Part shown: piece after piece, positions 1 to 7,190 of the stretch
How positions within the stretch are numbered: position 1 is the stretch's first letter
Layout: each line of letters begins with the position of its first letter
NCBI GenBank assembly: GCA_011390385.1
Contig: JAABSN010000127.1
Span: forward strand, 1-9,427
Length of the DNA stretch: 9,427 nt
Source of the DNA: Thioalkalivibrio nitratireducens
GTDB taxonomy: Bacteria > Pseudomonadota > Gammaproteobacteria > Ectothiorhodospirales > Ectothiorhodospiraceae
Reading direction: 5' to 3'
Position numbers and translations under genes: made by a program
Notes under the pieces: generated by a model
Databases searched by the model: none
Told to the model about the DNA's origin: nothing
Seen by the model: the letters and a program-made list of their open reading frames with translations, nothing else

Positions 1-1
1 A

Positions 2-145
2 CGCATCAGGATCGAAGATCGAGACGGAACGTTGCGCTTGAACATCGCAATCGTGACGGAGTGCCCATTCACTTTCGCGCTCTCCCCCGCACGCCAAGTG
101 ATGGTGCACGAAAATACGGTTGACAACGAGGTTGGAATCAATTGA
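2..145 (+). CDS. 3' end of an unidentified protein (partial)
   Basis: This frame is open from the window edge and encodes 47 residues before a TGA at 143-145. The last base of that stop is the first base of the methyltransferase ATG (TGATG), the usual arrangement of translationally coupled genes. G and C are more frequent at third codon positions here than in the competing open frame 1 (1-123). The tail alternates short hydrophobic stretches with charged residues (LRLNIAIVTECPF, then MVHENTVDNEVGIN) and could be a small beta-rich domain, but I do not recognise the family. The start lies outside the window. That this is a real gene rests on the stop/start overlap and base composition only. Confidence 0.45.
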   Translation, partial: RIRIEDRDGTLRLNIAIVTECPFTFALSPARQVMVHENTVDNEVGIN

Positions 146-963
146 TGGCACGGAAAAAAGCAGCAAAACTGGCAATGGCCGACGGTGCCGATCGCCACGT
201 ACTGTACGAAGCCAGCGTCCAGGATACGGAAAGCGAACTGGAGTTCGTTCGCGAGACCTTCGAGGAAGTGACCGGGCGACCGTTGAAATCCATCCGCGAG
301 GATTTCTGCGGTACCGGCAATACCGCCTGCGCCTGGGTGGCTTCAGCCAAGGACCACACCGCAGTGGGCGTGGATCTTGACGGCGAAGTGCTTTCGTGGG
401 GTCGAAAGCATCACGTCGACCGGCTGAAGCCCTCGGCGCGTGAGCGCGTGCAGCTGGTGCAGGGCGATGTGCTGGACACGGCCTGCGCCCCGGTCGATGC
501 CGTGCTCGCGATGAACTTCAGTTACTACCTGTTTACGACGCGCGAACGCTTGCGTCGGTACTTCCAGGCTGCGCGTGCGGCGCTCGCGCCCGGCGGCCTG
601 TTGTTTCTCGATGCGTTCGGCGGCTATGAGGCTCATCAGGAGCTTGAAGAGCGCACCGAGTACGACGACTTCACCTACGTGTGGGACCAGGCATCCCTGA
701 ACCCGATCAACCAGCACATGACCTGCAGGATCCACTTCGAATTTCCGGATGGCTCATCCATGCAGAATGCGTTCGAATATCACTGGCGCCTGTGGTTGTT
801 GCCGGAAATTCAGGAACTGCTTCGCGAGGCCGGGTTTGGCAGCGTGACGGTGTACTGGGAAGGGACGGACGAGGAAACCGGAGAAGGTGACGGCATCTAC
901 ACGCCAAGCGAAACGGGGGATGCCGATGCCGGCTGGATCTGCTACATCGTGGCCGGAAAGTAG
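145..963 (+). CDS. class I SAM-dependent methyltransferase
   Basis: This 272-residue protein is predicted to be a soluble cytoplasmic methyltransferase with a Rossmann fold. The glycine-rich SAM-binding motif I appears as EDFCGTGNTA (about residues 52-61). The acidic end of the next strand is VGVDLD (about 74-79), followed by a QGDV segment and a post-motif strand reading GGLLFLDAFGG. The DFCGTG form of motif I with an early LYEASVQ segment is typical of an uncharacterised proteobacterial methyltransferase group. The acceptor substrate cannot be read from sequence. I chose ATG 145 over the in-frame TTG at 142 because ATG is the stronger start and forms a TGATG overlap with the upstream frame. 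The gene converges on a minus-strand gene, with 57 bases between the two stops and no convincing terminator hairpin. Confidence 0.88.
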   Translation: MARKKAAKLAMADGADRHVLYEASVQDTESELEFVRETFEEVTGRPLKSIREDFCGTGNTACAWVASAKDHTAVGVDLDGEVLSWGRKHHVDRLKPSARERVQLVQGDVLDTACAPVDAVLAMNFSYYLFTTRERLRRYFQAARAALAPGGLLFLDAFGGYEAHQELEERTEYDDFTYVWDQASLNPINQHMTCRIHFEFPDGSSMQNAFEYHWRLWLLPEIQELLREAGFGSVTVYWEGTDEETGEGDGIYTPSETGDADAGWICYIVAGK

Positions 964-1020
964 ACTGGCCGGTCCGCGCCAGCAAGCACTGTCGGAACGG
1001 TCATCACCGGTAAAAGTGAT

Positions 1021-1836
1021 TCAGAGCTGGAAAAGCCCGGAGAGCAGCGCTTCCAGTCCTTCGAACTGACCGGGATCCGCAGGTACGAATCGTTCGATAT
1101 CCAGTTCGAACAGTACCCCGTGATATTCGGCATCTTCATGAAGTTCAACCAGGGCATCGATCAGTTGTTGCGCGGTCTCTTCCGACACCTCGGGTGACGC
1201 GTTGAGTGAAAGTCCCGGAAAGGCGTCCGACGTGGCCACTGCATACAGGTTCGGGTACCGATCGACGAGGTTGTCGGGCGCGATGGCACCGTCGGCCTCG
1301 GCCGAGAACACCATTTCGACCGCGTCGAGCCAGGACGTGGCCGATGACTGGATGATGGGTTGCTGCAGAGGATTCGGGAACCAGTCGGCCAGCACCAGGT
1401 ATCCGAGGCTGGGTGAGGGCAGGCTGGCTATGCGTCGACCCACGAATGCCGAGAGCGGATCGTCGGCCCGTGCACCGCTGGTCAGAAGCGAGAAGGTCCG
1501 CTGAGCATTCGTCGTGACCAGCGGGCGAAAGCCCTGATTCTCCATTCGCCAGGCTACCATGTGGCCGTGTTCGAGAATCAGCTGGGGTGCTTCGCCGCGA
1601 CGCGCATTGAGCCAGTAGCGATGGAAGTTCCGATCGACATCCAGTTCGATCTGCAGCGGGGTCTTGGTTCGGAGATAGTCGACCAGCGGCTGGTAAACGA
1701 GCCGCGCCTGGTCGGGCGGGTAGTCCGGATGCACCAGCAACGTGAGCGGCATGCCCGGCTGGGCAGGCAAGGACGAGGATGCCAGCGCGCAAAAGAGCAT
1801 CATTACGAAAACGAAAGGTCGCAGTCCAGGAATCAT
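1021..1836 (-). CDS. PhnD-like periplasmic solute-binding protein (orphan)
   Basis: This 271-residue protein resembles the phosphate/phosphite/phosphonate ABC-transporter substrate-binding family (PhnD-like, PF12974). It starts with a likely Sec signal peptide: MIPGLRPF, then a hydrophobic core FVFVMMLFCALASS, with probable cleavage near SLPA-QPG, so the mature protein should be periplasmic. The mature part opens with a strand (LTLLVHPDYPP) followed by a helix carrying YQPLVDYLRTKT, the usual start of this fold. Later come FVGRRIASLPSPSLGYLVLADWF and a DAVEMVFSAEADGAIAP segment, which match the family's hinge and ligand region. The open frame extends upstream to 2001, but ATG 1836 is preferred because it begins the signal peptide and has GGAG about 7 bases upstream. 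No permease or ATPase gene is adjacent, so it may act with a distant transporter or as a sensor. The ligand is unknown. Confidence 0.8.
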   Translation of the reverse strand: MIPGLRPFVFVMMLFCALASSSLPAQPGMPLTLLVHPDYPPDQARLVYQPLVDYLRTKTPLQIELDVDRNFHRYWLNARRGEAPQLILEHGHMVAWRMENQGFRPLVTTNAQRTFSLLTSGARADDPLSAFVGRRIASLPSPSLGYLVLADWFPNPLQQPIIQSSATSWLDAVEMVFSAEADGAIAPDNLVDRYPNLYAVATSDAFPGLSLNASPEVSEETAQQLIDALVELHEDAEYHGVLFELDIERFVPADPGQFEGLEALLSGLFQL

Positions 1837-1898
1837 CCGTCGGCTCCGTGCCTTGTCCACTCCGCCCCTTGCTGAACTGCAGATTGAACCCTCGGGCG

Positions 1899-1929
1899 AT
1901 GCTAGCACAGCGATGAATCGAGCTCTGAA
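1899..1929 (-). promoter_or_regulatory. possible promoter of the PhnD-like gene
   Basis: Read on the minus strand, TAGCAT (1904-1899) follows a TG-plus-one extended -10 signal, and TTCAGA (1929-1924) stands 19 bases upstream as a weak -35. It lies in the 161-base gap between the ygfZ stop and the PhnD-like start, leaving a leader of roughly 55 bases. Each hexamer matches the sigma-70 consensus at only four of six positions and the spacer is long, so this is tentative. Readthrough from ygfZ is the alternative. Confidence 0.22.
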
Positions 1930-1997
1930 TCGGGTCAGCGCTTCTTTGCTGGCCCTACCGATTGGACTCGTCAGTGCGCGGCGGGGTGCGCTGATCA

Positions 1998-2795
1998 TCA
2001 CGGTTTCGAGCCCGTGTCGAATGGAAAGAGCTTTCCGGTTCGGCCGGCCACCCGGATTTCGCCGGAAGCCGGCAGATTCGCGGGGACCACGGCCAGACCC
2101 GTCATCGGGTCGCCTTCGGCGCAGAACAGGACGACGCCCTCCTGGTCCTCGGACTGTATCGGGTCACCCGGTCGCGGCAAGTCGAGCGGGCCGTGAACGT
2201 TGAATCGGCTCAGTCTCCGGGTCACTCGACCGCGGTAGTGCACTCGCGCGACCACCTCCTGGCCCGGGAAACACCCCTTGCGATAGCTCAGCCCGCCGAT
2301 CCGCTCCAGCCCGAGCATCTGCGGGAGAAACTGACCGGCCGTTTGCGGCAGTAGCCAGGGCATCCCGGACGCAATATCCGCGGCACGCCAAGCGCTGTCC
2401 AGCGGATCGGTCTCCGCTTCGGGGGCCGGGCGCAGCGCACGCGCCGGGTCATAACCCAGATGGAAAGCATCGGGCGCATCGGGGGCGCACGACTGCACCG
2501 CGACCGGCAAGCCGGGCGCGACCTTTCGTCCGATACAGAACAGCTTGAGTTTCCCGAGCACCGGGTCGCTCATCGCATCCGGCAGGATCAGACCGGCCCG
2601 CTCGGCGGCGCGAAAGACCAGAAAGACGGCCTCCGCCCGGCCCTTGGGGTCGCACAATGCAGCGGGCTGCAGGGTTGCTTCGTGCATTGCGTCGACATCG
2701 GTGGTGACCAGCGCCTGAAGCAGTGCACCGGCGTCCGGCCCGGTGATTTCGATGAATTTCAGGGCAAATTGATTTATGTCAGCAGCATGTGACAT
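1998..2795 (-). CDS. ygfZ: folate-binding protein YgfZ (Fe-S protein maintenance)
   Basis: This 265-residue protein belongs to the YgfZ/GcvT-like family. Its hallmark is KGCFPGQE (residues 173-180), the K-G-C-[FYW]-x-G-Q-E signature with the conserved Cys at 175, followed by VVARVHYRGR. The N-terminal part has the expected TTDVDA and CDPKGRAEAVFLVFR segments. E. coli YgfZ binds folate and supports assembly or repair of certain iron-sulfur enzymes; mitochondrial IBA57 is its relative. The start is ATG 2795 (MSHAADINQF), giving a protein somewhat shorter than E. coli YgfZ (about 326 residues). The open frame runs upstream to 2957, but that extension would cross the sdhAF4 gene and does not look like this family. 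An AAGG lies about 11 bases before the start. The gene is divergent from the complex II operon, whose SdhB subunit carries three Fe-S clusters. Confidence 0.95.
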   Translation of the reverse strand: MSHAADINQFALKFIEITGPDAGALLQALVTTDVDAMHEATLQPAALCDPKGRAEAVFLVFRAAERAGLILPDAMSDPVLGKLKLFCIGRKVAPGLPVAVQSCAPDAPDAFHLGYDPARALRPAPEAETDPLDSAWRAADIASGMPWLLPQTAGQFLPQMLGLERIGGLSYRKGCFPGQEVVARVHYRGRVTRRLSRFNVHGPLDLPRPGDPIQSEDQEGVVLFCAEGDPMTGLAVVPANLPASGEIRVAGRTGKLFPFDTGSKP

Positions 2796-2819
2796 CGATC
2801 GAGGTGCCTTGGCTAGAAT
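2789..2819 (+). promoter_or_regulatory. candidate sigma-70 promoter of the sdh operon
   Basis: TAGAAT at 2814-2819 is a five-of-six match to the -10 consensus. GTGACA at 2789-2794 matches TTGACA at five of six, with a 19-base spacer, slightly long. Transcription would begin near 2826-2827, at or next to the sdhAF4 ATG. The spacer contains the perfect 8-base palindrome TCGATCGA (2795-2802), which could be a regulator site or chance. The -35 overlaps the ygfZ start codon on the other strand. Confidence 0.5.
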
Positions 2820-2843
2820 ACGGGCCATGAATGGTACAGAAAA
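2815..2843 (-). promoter_or_regulatory. possible divergent promoter of ygfZ sharing the same -10 bases
   Basis: The minus strand reads TATTCT at 2820-2815, a good -10 that is almost the reverse complement of the sdh -10. A weak -35 (TTTTCT, 2843-2838) sits 17 bases upstream. Transcription would start near 2808, giving ygfZ a leader of about a dozen bases. If real, the two opposite promoters overlap and polymerase could occupy only one at a time. Confidence 0.3.
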
Positions 2844-3018
2844 AGCTGCGGTAGCAAACGCACCGCTGAACGATTCGTGCGAGTCTGCCGATTCGGATGA
2901 ACGAGAGAATCGGCACCCGTCCCAACCGGTTCCGGAGCGAGAAATTGGTGGTCGCAAGGGGCCCGACCCCGTTCGCTACGGTGATTGGGAGAAGAACGGT
3001 CGCTGTATCGATTTTTAG
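2827..3018 (+). CDS. sdhAF4: succinate dehydrogenase assembly factor 4 family protein (DUF1674)
   Basis: This 63-residue protein ends in the signature of the SDHAF4/Sdh8 family (PF07896): GGRKGPDPVRYGDWEKNGRC followed by IDF (residues 41-63). In mitochondria SDHAF4 binds flavinylated SDHA, shields it from producing reactive oxygen species and promotes its joining to SDHB. The same role is inferred here. The first 38 residues are polar, rich in Ser, Asp, Glu and Pro, and probably disordered, which is normal for the family. ATG 2827 is the start that leaves a family-sized protein. A longer in-frame start at 2776 would overlap the ygfZ start. There is no Shine-Dalgarno sequence, and the TAGAAT -10 ends only 7 bases before the ATG, suggesting a leaderless message. 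It leads the operon, 70 bases before sdhC. Confidence 0.9.
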   Translation: MNGTEKAAVANAPLNDSCESADSDERENRHPSQPVPEREIGGRKGPDPVRYGDWEKNGRCIDF

Positions 3019-3088
3019 TCTTGCAGTTTGAACAGGTGGGCCCCGGAATCCTGGCCTGCACGCGTCAAAGCCAATCGGAAAAGCCATC

Positions 3089-3460
3089 ATGAGTGAAAGA
3101 CCGCTTTCGCCGCATCTACAGATCTATCGCCCGCAGTGGACCTCGGTGCTGTCGATCATGCATCGACTGACTGGAATAGCGCTGTCGCTGGGCACCGTTC
3201 TGATCGTGATCTGGGCCCAGTCGCTCGCGGCCGGGGCTTCTCAGTACGAATCGATGCGGGCGTTCATGGGCCATCCGGTCATGACGCTTCTCCTGGTCGC
3301 GTGGACTCTTGCCTTGTTCTACCACCTCTGCAACGGTGTTCGTCACCTGCTTTGGGACACGGGCATGCTTTTCGACCTGAACGCGGCCAGAAACAGCGGC
3401 ATCGTCGTCGTGATTTCAGCGCTGCTATTGACCGCGATCGTCTGGGGAGGGCTGCTATGA
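3089..3460 (+). CDS. sdhC: succinate dehydrogenase cytochrome b556 subunit SdhC
   Basis: SdhC is a membrane anchor of complex II that helps hold heme b and the ubiquinone site in the inner membrane. The 123-residue protein opens with [20 protein letters not shown], the standard SdhC N-terminus. SIMHR at 22-26 aligns with the E. coli quinone-site residues Ser27 and Arg31. [16 protein letters not shown] (77-92) contains the heme-ligand His, which I assign to His79 (E. coli His84). Three transmembrane helices are visible at about 27-48, 63-87 and 104-122. The ATG has a GGAAAA run 6-10 bases upstream. The stop overlaps the sdhD start (ATGA), so the two anchors are translationally coupled. Confidence 0.97.
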   Translation: MSERPLSPHLQIYRPQWTSVLSIMHRLTGIALSLGTVLIVIWAQSLAAGASQYESMRAFMGHPVMTLLLVAWTLALFYHLCNGVRHLLWDTGMLFDLNAARNSGIVVVISALLLTAIVWGGLL

Positions 3461-3840
3461 AGCTGCTGAGAAACCCGCTGGCCGCTGCGCGCAATCATGG
3501 TGCGGCCGGCAGCGGCGTCGAACACTGGTGGGCGCAGCGCTTCAGCGCCATTCTGTTGATTCCCCTGATTGCCTGGCTCGTCTGGTCGCTGAGCGTGCTG
3601 TCCGGTTCGGGCTACGCCGAAGCGCGCGCGTGGCTTTCGGCACCCTGGAATGCCGGCATGGCCGTTTTGGTGATTTCGGCGATCTTCTACCATGCGAGGC
3701 TTGGACTCCAGGTGGTGATCGAGGACTACGTCCATCATCGTCCCGCCGAGATCGGTCTGCAGGTTCTCGTCGCCTTTGCGGCGCTGGTCGGCGCCGTGGT
3801 CTCGGTCGTCTCTGTGCTGATCGTGGCGCTCTCGCCCTGA
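3457..3840 (+). CDS. sdhD: succinate dehydrogenase membrane anchor SdhD
   Basis: SdhD pairs with SdhC to form the heme b and quinone-binding membrane domain. The 127-residue protein has [16 protein letters not shown] (22-37) at its first helix and [18 protein letters not shown] (77-94). Asp90-Tyr91 correspond to Asp82-Tyr83 of E. coli, where the Tyr contacts ubiquinone, and His79 corresponds to E. coli His71. Three transmembrane helices are apparent at about 30-49, 66-88 and 99-124. The start is ATG 3457, which overlaps the sdhC stop. The same frame is open far upstream inside sdhC, so an automatic caller could choose too early a start. A 44-base gap separates it from sdhA. Confidence 0.95.
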   Translation: MKLLRNPLAAARNHGAAGSGVEHWWAQRFSAILLIPLIAWLVWSLSVLSGSGYAEARAWLSAPWNAGMAVLVISAIFYHARLGLQVVIEDYVHHRPAEIGLQVLVAFAALVGAVVSVVSVLIVALSP

Positions 3841-3884
3841 TCCCAGCGGGCCGGGCACGGCGCGCATCGAATTCCGGAAATCGA

Positions 3885-5675
3885 ATGTCTGATAGTTACT
3901 CCATCGAGAAACACGAGTACGACGTCGTCGTGGTAGGGGCCGGCGGGGCGGGCCTGCGCGCCACGATGGGCATGGCCGCGACCGGTCTGCGCACGGCCTG
4001 CGTGACCAAGGTCTTTCCGACGCGTTCGCACACCGTGGCAGCGCAGGGCGGAATGAGTGCGGCGCTGGGAAACATGGGCGAGGACGATTGGCGCTGGCAC
4101 ATGTACGACACGATCAAGGGCTCGGACTGGCTCGGAGACCAGGATGCCATCGAGTACATGTGTCGCGAGGCGATCCCGTCGGTCATCGAACTGGAGCATT
4201 TCGGCGTGCCGTTTTCGCGCACCGAGGCCGGAAAGATCTACCAGCGGCCGTTCGGCGGCATGACGACGCACTTCGGCGAGGGGACCGCCCAGCGCACTTG
4301 CGCGGCGGCTGACCGGACCGGACATGCCATTCTGCATACCCTGTATCAGCAGTCGCTCAAGCATGACGCGCAGTTTTTCATCGAATACTTCGCGATCGAC
4401 CTGGTGATGGATGAAGATGGCAGTTGCCGAGGCGTCCTTGCCTGGGACCTGGCGACCGGAACGCTGCACCTGTTTCGTGCCCACGCCGTGATTCTTGCCA
4501 CGGGTGGGTACGGTCGGGCCTACCAGTCGGCGACCTCGGCGCATACCTGCACCGGCGACGGCAACGGCATGGTGCTGCGCGCCGGGCTGCCACTTCAGGA
4601 CATGGAGTTCGTCCAGTTCCACCCGACGGGCGTGTTCGGGGCCGGCTGCCTGATCACCGAAGGCGTGCGCGGGGAAGGCGGTTACCTGACCAACTCCGAG
4701 GGCGAGCGGTTCATGGAACGCTATGCGCCCAATGCCAAGGACCTGGCTTCGCGCGACGTGGTCTCGCGCTCGATGACCATCGAGATTCGCGAAGGTCGCG
4801 GCGTCGGTCCCGACCGGGACCACATCCATCTGAATCTTCAGCACCTCGGCCCGGATGTGATCCACAAGCGCCTCCCCGGGATTGCGGAAACCGCCCGGAT
4901 TTTCGCCGGCGTGGACGTCACTCGGGAGCCGATTCCGGTGCTGCCGACGGTGCACTACAACATGGGCGGAATTCCGACCAATTATCACGGCGAGGTGGTG
5001 ACGCTGAAGGATGGCGATCCCGACGCCGTGGTGCCCGGGCTGTATGCGATCGGCGAAGCCGCCTGCGTGTCGGTGCACGGCGCGAATCGACTCGGCTCGA
5101 ATTCCCTGCTGGACCTGATCGTTTTCGGTCGGGCGGTGGCGAAGCGGCTCGGAGCCACGCTGCAGCCGAACCAGTCACATCCGACGCTTCCCGGTGACGC
5201 AGTGGATCGGCTCGTCGATGGATTTGATCGCATCCGGCATGCCGACGGGGAACAGCCGACCGCCGTCATTCGCGACCGCATGCAGCGGACCATGCAGAAT
5301 CACGCGGCCGTATTCCGCACCGACGAGACTCTGGCCGAAGGCAAACAAAGCATCGGCGAGATTCATGCGCTGTTCGAGAATGTCAGGGTCTCCGATCGTT
5401 CGATGATCTGGAACACCGATCTCGTCGAGACGCTGGAGCTGCGCAATCTGCTCGGTAACGCGGTGACGACGATGGTGTCGGCCGAGAACCGCAAGGAAAG
5501 CCGAGGCGCGCATGCTCATGAAGACCATCCGGATCGGAACGACGACGAGTGGATGAAGCATTCGCTGATCTGGATGGACGAAGCCGGAGACACCGAGATC
5601 GAGTACCGGCCCGTGCACATGTACACCCTGTCGGACGACGTCGAAGTGGTGCCGCCAAAAAAGCGCACCTACTGA
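3885..5675 (+). CDS. sdhA: succinate dehydrogenase flavoprotein subunit SdhA
   Basis: SdhA oxidises succinate to fumarate with covalently bound FAD and passes electrons to SdhB. The 596-residue length is normal. The N-terminal dinucleotide fold is [13 protein letters not shown] (14-26). The covalent flavin His is His49 in [11 protein letters not shown]. Active-site residues fall in the expected places: His246 in QFHPTG, Arg290 in SRDVVSR and His357 in [23 protein letters not shown] gives the C-terminal part of the FAD site. The C-terminus has the [16 protein letters not shown] segment and ends in KKRTY. ATG 3885 gives [20 protein letters not shown] with GGAAA just upstream. The open frame continues upstream through sdhD, but those codons are an out-of-frame reading of that gene. 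Confidence 0.99.
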   Translation: MSDSYSIEKHEYDVVVVGAGGAGLRATMGMAATGLRTACVTKVFPTRSHTVAAQGGMSAALGNMGEDDWRWHMYDTIKGSDWLGDQDAIEYMCREAIPSVIELEHFGVPFSRTEAGKIYQRPFGGMTTHFGEGTAQRTCAAADRTGHAILHTLYQQSLKHDAQFFIEYFAIDLVMDEDGSCRGVLAWDLATGTLHLFRAHAVILATGGYGRAYQSATSAHTCTGDGNGMVLRAGLPLQDMEFVQFHPTGVFGAGCLITEGVRGEGGYLTNSEGERFMERYAPNAKDLASRDVVSRSMTIEIREGRGVGPDRDHIHLNLQHLGPDVIHKRLPGIAETARIFAGVDVTREPIPVLPTVHYNMGGIPTNYHGEVVTLKDGDPDAVVPGLYAIGEAACVSVHGANRLGSNSLLDLIVFGRAVAKRLGATLQPNQSHPTLPGDAVDRLVDGFDRIRHADGEQPTAVIRDRMQRTMQNHAAVFRTDETLAEGKQSIGEIHALFENVRVSDRSMIWNTDLVETLELRNLLGNAVTTMVSAENRKESRGAHAHEDHPDRNDDEWMKHSLIWMDEAGDTEIEYRPVHMYTLSDDVEVVPPKKRTY

Positions 5676-5711
5676 GTTTTCAGCAACGCAGTTCATTTCT
5701 GGGATTTCCTT

Positions 5712-6497
5712 ATGGCCGAATTCAGACTGCCGAAGAATTCACGGATCAAGCCGGGCAGGCACCATCCTGCGCCGGCCGGTTCGGGCAACGTTCGGACATT
5801 TCGCATTTACCGCTATGACCCGGATTCAGGCGAGAACCCGCGCACCGATACCTACGAGGTCGATCTGGACCAGTGCGGTCCAATGGTTCTCGATGCCCTG
5901 ATCAAGATCAAGAACGAGATCGACCCGACGCTGACCTTCCGGCGATCCTGCCGCGAAGGCATCTGTGGTTCCTGCGCCTTCAACATCGACGGCACGAATA
6001 CGCTGGCCTGCACCAAGGGCATCGACGAGATCAAGGGTGACGTCAAGATCTATCCGCTGCCCCACCTGCCGGTCATCAAGGACCTGGTGCCCGACCTGAC
6101 GCATTTTTATGCGCAATACGCCTCGATCCAGCCATGGATCCGCACGCAGAGTCCCGCTCCGCCCGACAAGGAGCGCTTGCAATCGCCCGCAGAACGCGAG
6201 CAACTGGACGGGCTGTACGAATGCATCCTTTGCGCCTGCTGTTCGACCTCTTGTCCCAGCTACTGGTGGAACGGAGATCGATACCTCGGTCCGGCCATCC
6301 TGTTGCAGGCCTATCGATGGCTTGCCGATTCCCGCGACGAGGCCACCGGGGAACGTCTCGACGATCTCGAGGACCCGTTCAAGCTGTATCGCTGTCACAC
6401 CATCATGAACTGCGCCAAGACCTGCCCGAAGGGTCTGAATCCCGCCAAGGCCATTGCGGAGATCAAGAAAATGATGCTGGCACGCCGCGGCGTCTGA
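5712..6497 (+). CDS. sdhB: succinate dehydrogenase iron-sulfur subunit SdhB
   Basis: SdhB carries electrons from FAD in SdhA to the quinone site through three Fe-S clusters. All eleven expected cysteines are present in the 261-residue protein. Cys80, 85, 88 and 100 ([11 protein letters not shown] and LACTKG) hold the [2Fe-2S] cluster. Cys171, 174, 177 and 238 hold [4Fe-4S], and Cys181, 228 and 234 hold [3Fe-4S]; these lie in [17 protein letters not shown] and [17 protein letters not shown]. The first 28 residues extend a little beyond the E. coli protein and are basic and proline-rich. ATG 5712 follows a GGGA about 8 bases upstream, and the gap after sdhA is 36 bases. Expression is expected with sdhCDA. 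Confidence 0.99.
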   Translation: MAEFRLPKNSRIKPGRHHPAPAGSGNVRTFRIYRYDPDSGENPRTDTYEVDLDQCGPMVLDALIKIKNEIDPTLTFRRSCREGICGSCAFNIDGTNTLACTKGIDEIKGDVKIYPLPHLPVIKDLVPDLTHFYAQYASIQPWIRTQSPAPPDKERLQSPAEREQLDGLYECILCACCSTSCPSYWWNGDRYLGPAILLQAYRWLADSRDEATGERLDDLEDPFKLYRCHTIMNCAKTCPKGLNPAKAIAEIKKMMLARRGV

Positions 6498-6513
6498 GAC
6501 ACCGGGGCCAACG

Positions 6514-6750
6514 GTGTCGGACGCGGAGCTTGCTCGCCTGCGCTGGCGGTGTCGCCGCGGCATGACGGAACTGGACCGTCTCTTGACCGGCTGGCTGGAC
6601 GCCAACGGTTCGTCGGCCGACCCCGATCGAAGAGCCGCATTTGCCCGTCTGCTGGAGGTGGAGGACGATCGTCTGTGGGCCTGGATGACCGGTCGGGCGC
6701 GGCCCGAGGACGAGCGCTTGCGTCGATTGGTCGATGAACTGCTCTGCTGA
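6514..6750 (+). CDS. sdhE: FAD assembly factor SdhE
   Basis: SdhE (YgfY/CptB, SDHAF2 homologue, PF03937) promotes covalent attachment of FAD to SdhA. The 78-residue protein contains the conserved RRGMTELD segment (14-21), in which Gly16 and Glu19 have the same numbering as in E. coli SdhE, where this motif is needed for flavinylation. The second conserved block is FARLLEVEDDRLWAWMTGRARP (43-64). The start is GTG 6514, with a GGGG run about 6 bases upstream and only 16 bases after the sdhB stop. No ATG gives a family-length protein. The end is shorter than in E. coli, lacking about ten residues after the last helix. It overlaps ygfX by 17 bases. Confidence 0.95.
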   Translation: MSDAELARLRWRCRRGMTELDRLLTGWLDANGSSADPDRRAAFARLLEVEDDRLWAWMTGRARPEDERLRRLVDELLC

Positions 6751-7111
6751 AATCCTGACGGCTCCCGGACGATTGCGAGTGCTGCTGATTTCGCTGATGA
6801 CGCTCGCCGCGCTTCTTGCGCTGGGTCTCAGCGGCCTGCCGGTCCTGATCAAGGCGGTCGCTGCCGCGGCAGTCATCGGGTTCTCGTATCGCAGTTTGCG
6901 ACGGCGCTCGTCGTACCGTATTTGGCTGCATGAGACCGAACCCGATCGGCTCGACGGTGTGTCGGGGGAGTTGACGCTCGAAGCTGCGAGCGCCTGGTAC
7001 GTTGTTCTGATGTTCAGGACGCCGGATCGGTTTCAGCGAATACTGCTCTTCGCCGATGAGTTCCGAGGTGACGGATTTCGACGGATTTGCTCGCAGCTCC
7101 GGAATCGTTGA
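6734..7111 (+). CDS. ygfX: YgfX family membrane protein (CptA-like)
   Basis: The 125-residue protein matches the YgfX/CptA family (PF07254), usually encoded directly after sdhE. It has a short N-terminal tail and two closely spaced hydrophobic helices at about 15-35 and 37-55. A basic turn SLRRRSSYRIWL follows, then a small soluble domain with GELTLEAASAWYVVL. The family-typical ending LLFADEFRGDGFRRICSQLRNR is clear. E. coli YgfX was described as a membrane toxin affecting cytoskeletal proteins, with YgfY as antitoxin. SdhE's flavinylation role makes that label doubtful, and YgfX function is not settled. ATG 6734 lies inside the sdhE 3' end, so translation is probably coupled. It is the last gene of the sdh operon as I read it. 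Confidence 0.85.
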   Translation: MNCSAEILTAPGRLRVLLISLMTLAALLALGLSGLPVLIKAVAAAAVIGFSYRSLRRRSSYRIWLHETEPDRLDGVSGELTLEAASAWYVVLMFRTPDRFQRILLFADEFRGDGFRRICSQLRNR

Positions 7112-7155
7112 GCCGCGGACAACGAGAAGGCGTCCGTCGCGCACGAGCGACCAGA

Positions 7156-7184
7156 CTGGAGCCGCCCGAACCTCGGGTTAGAAT
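7156..7184 (+). promoter_or_regulatory. candidate promoter of the acyltransferase-rhomboid pair
   Basis: TAGAAT at 7179-7184 is a five-of-six -10 match, ending 6 bases before ATG 7191. The -35 region is weak: CTGGAG at 7156-7161 with a 17-base spacer. The site lies in the 79-base gap after ygfX. Transcription would start at about the A of the ATG, giving a leaderless mRNA. Confidence 0.4.
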
Positions 7185-7190
7185 CCTTTG

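Noticed and set aside
138..359. Small minus-strand frame opposite the methyltransferase start
   Set aside because: It is a shadow of the methyltransferase, with no ribosome site and no recognisable protein.
964..1020. Bidirectional terminator between the convergent methyltransferase and PhnD-like genes
   Set aside because: The best stem (CTGGC with GCCAG near 965-982) is five pairs with no T-run on either strand.
1973..1998. Terminator hairpin after ygfZ
   Set aside because: CAGTGCGC and GTGCGCTG can pair around a six-base loop, but in the minus-strand transcript two pairs become C-A mismatches and no T-run follows.
2776..2826. Longer sdhAF4 start at 2776
   Set aside because: It would cover the ygfZ start and the promoter elements, and the added residues (MSAACDIDRGALARIRA) are the complement of ygfZ coding sequence.
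3019..3088. Separate promoter or riboswitch ahead of sdhC
   Set aside because: The 70 bases show no convincing -35/-10 pair; the GGCC repeats form at most a four-pair stem. It reads as an ordinary operon spacer.
3735..5078. Minus-strand open frame of 447 codons opposite sdhD and sdhA
   Set aside because: It is antisense to highly conserved sdhA, its peptide is rich in His, Arg, Gly and Ala with no recognisable domain, and such frames are common opposite GC-rich genes.
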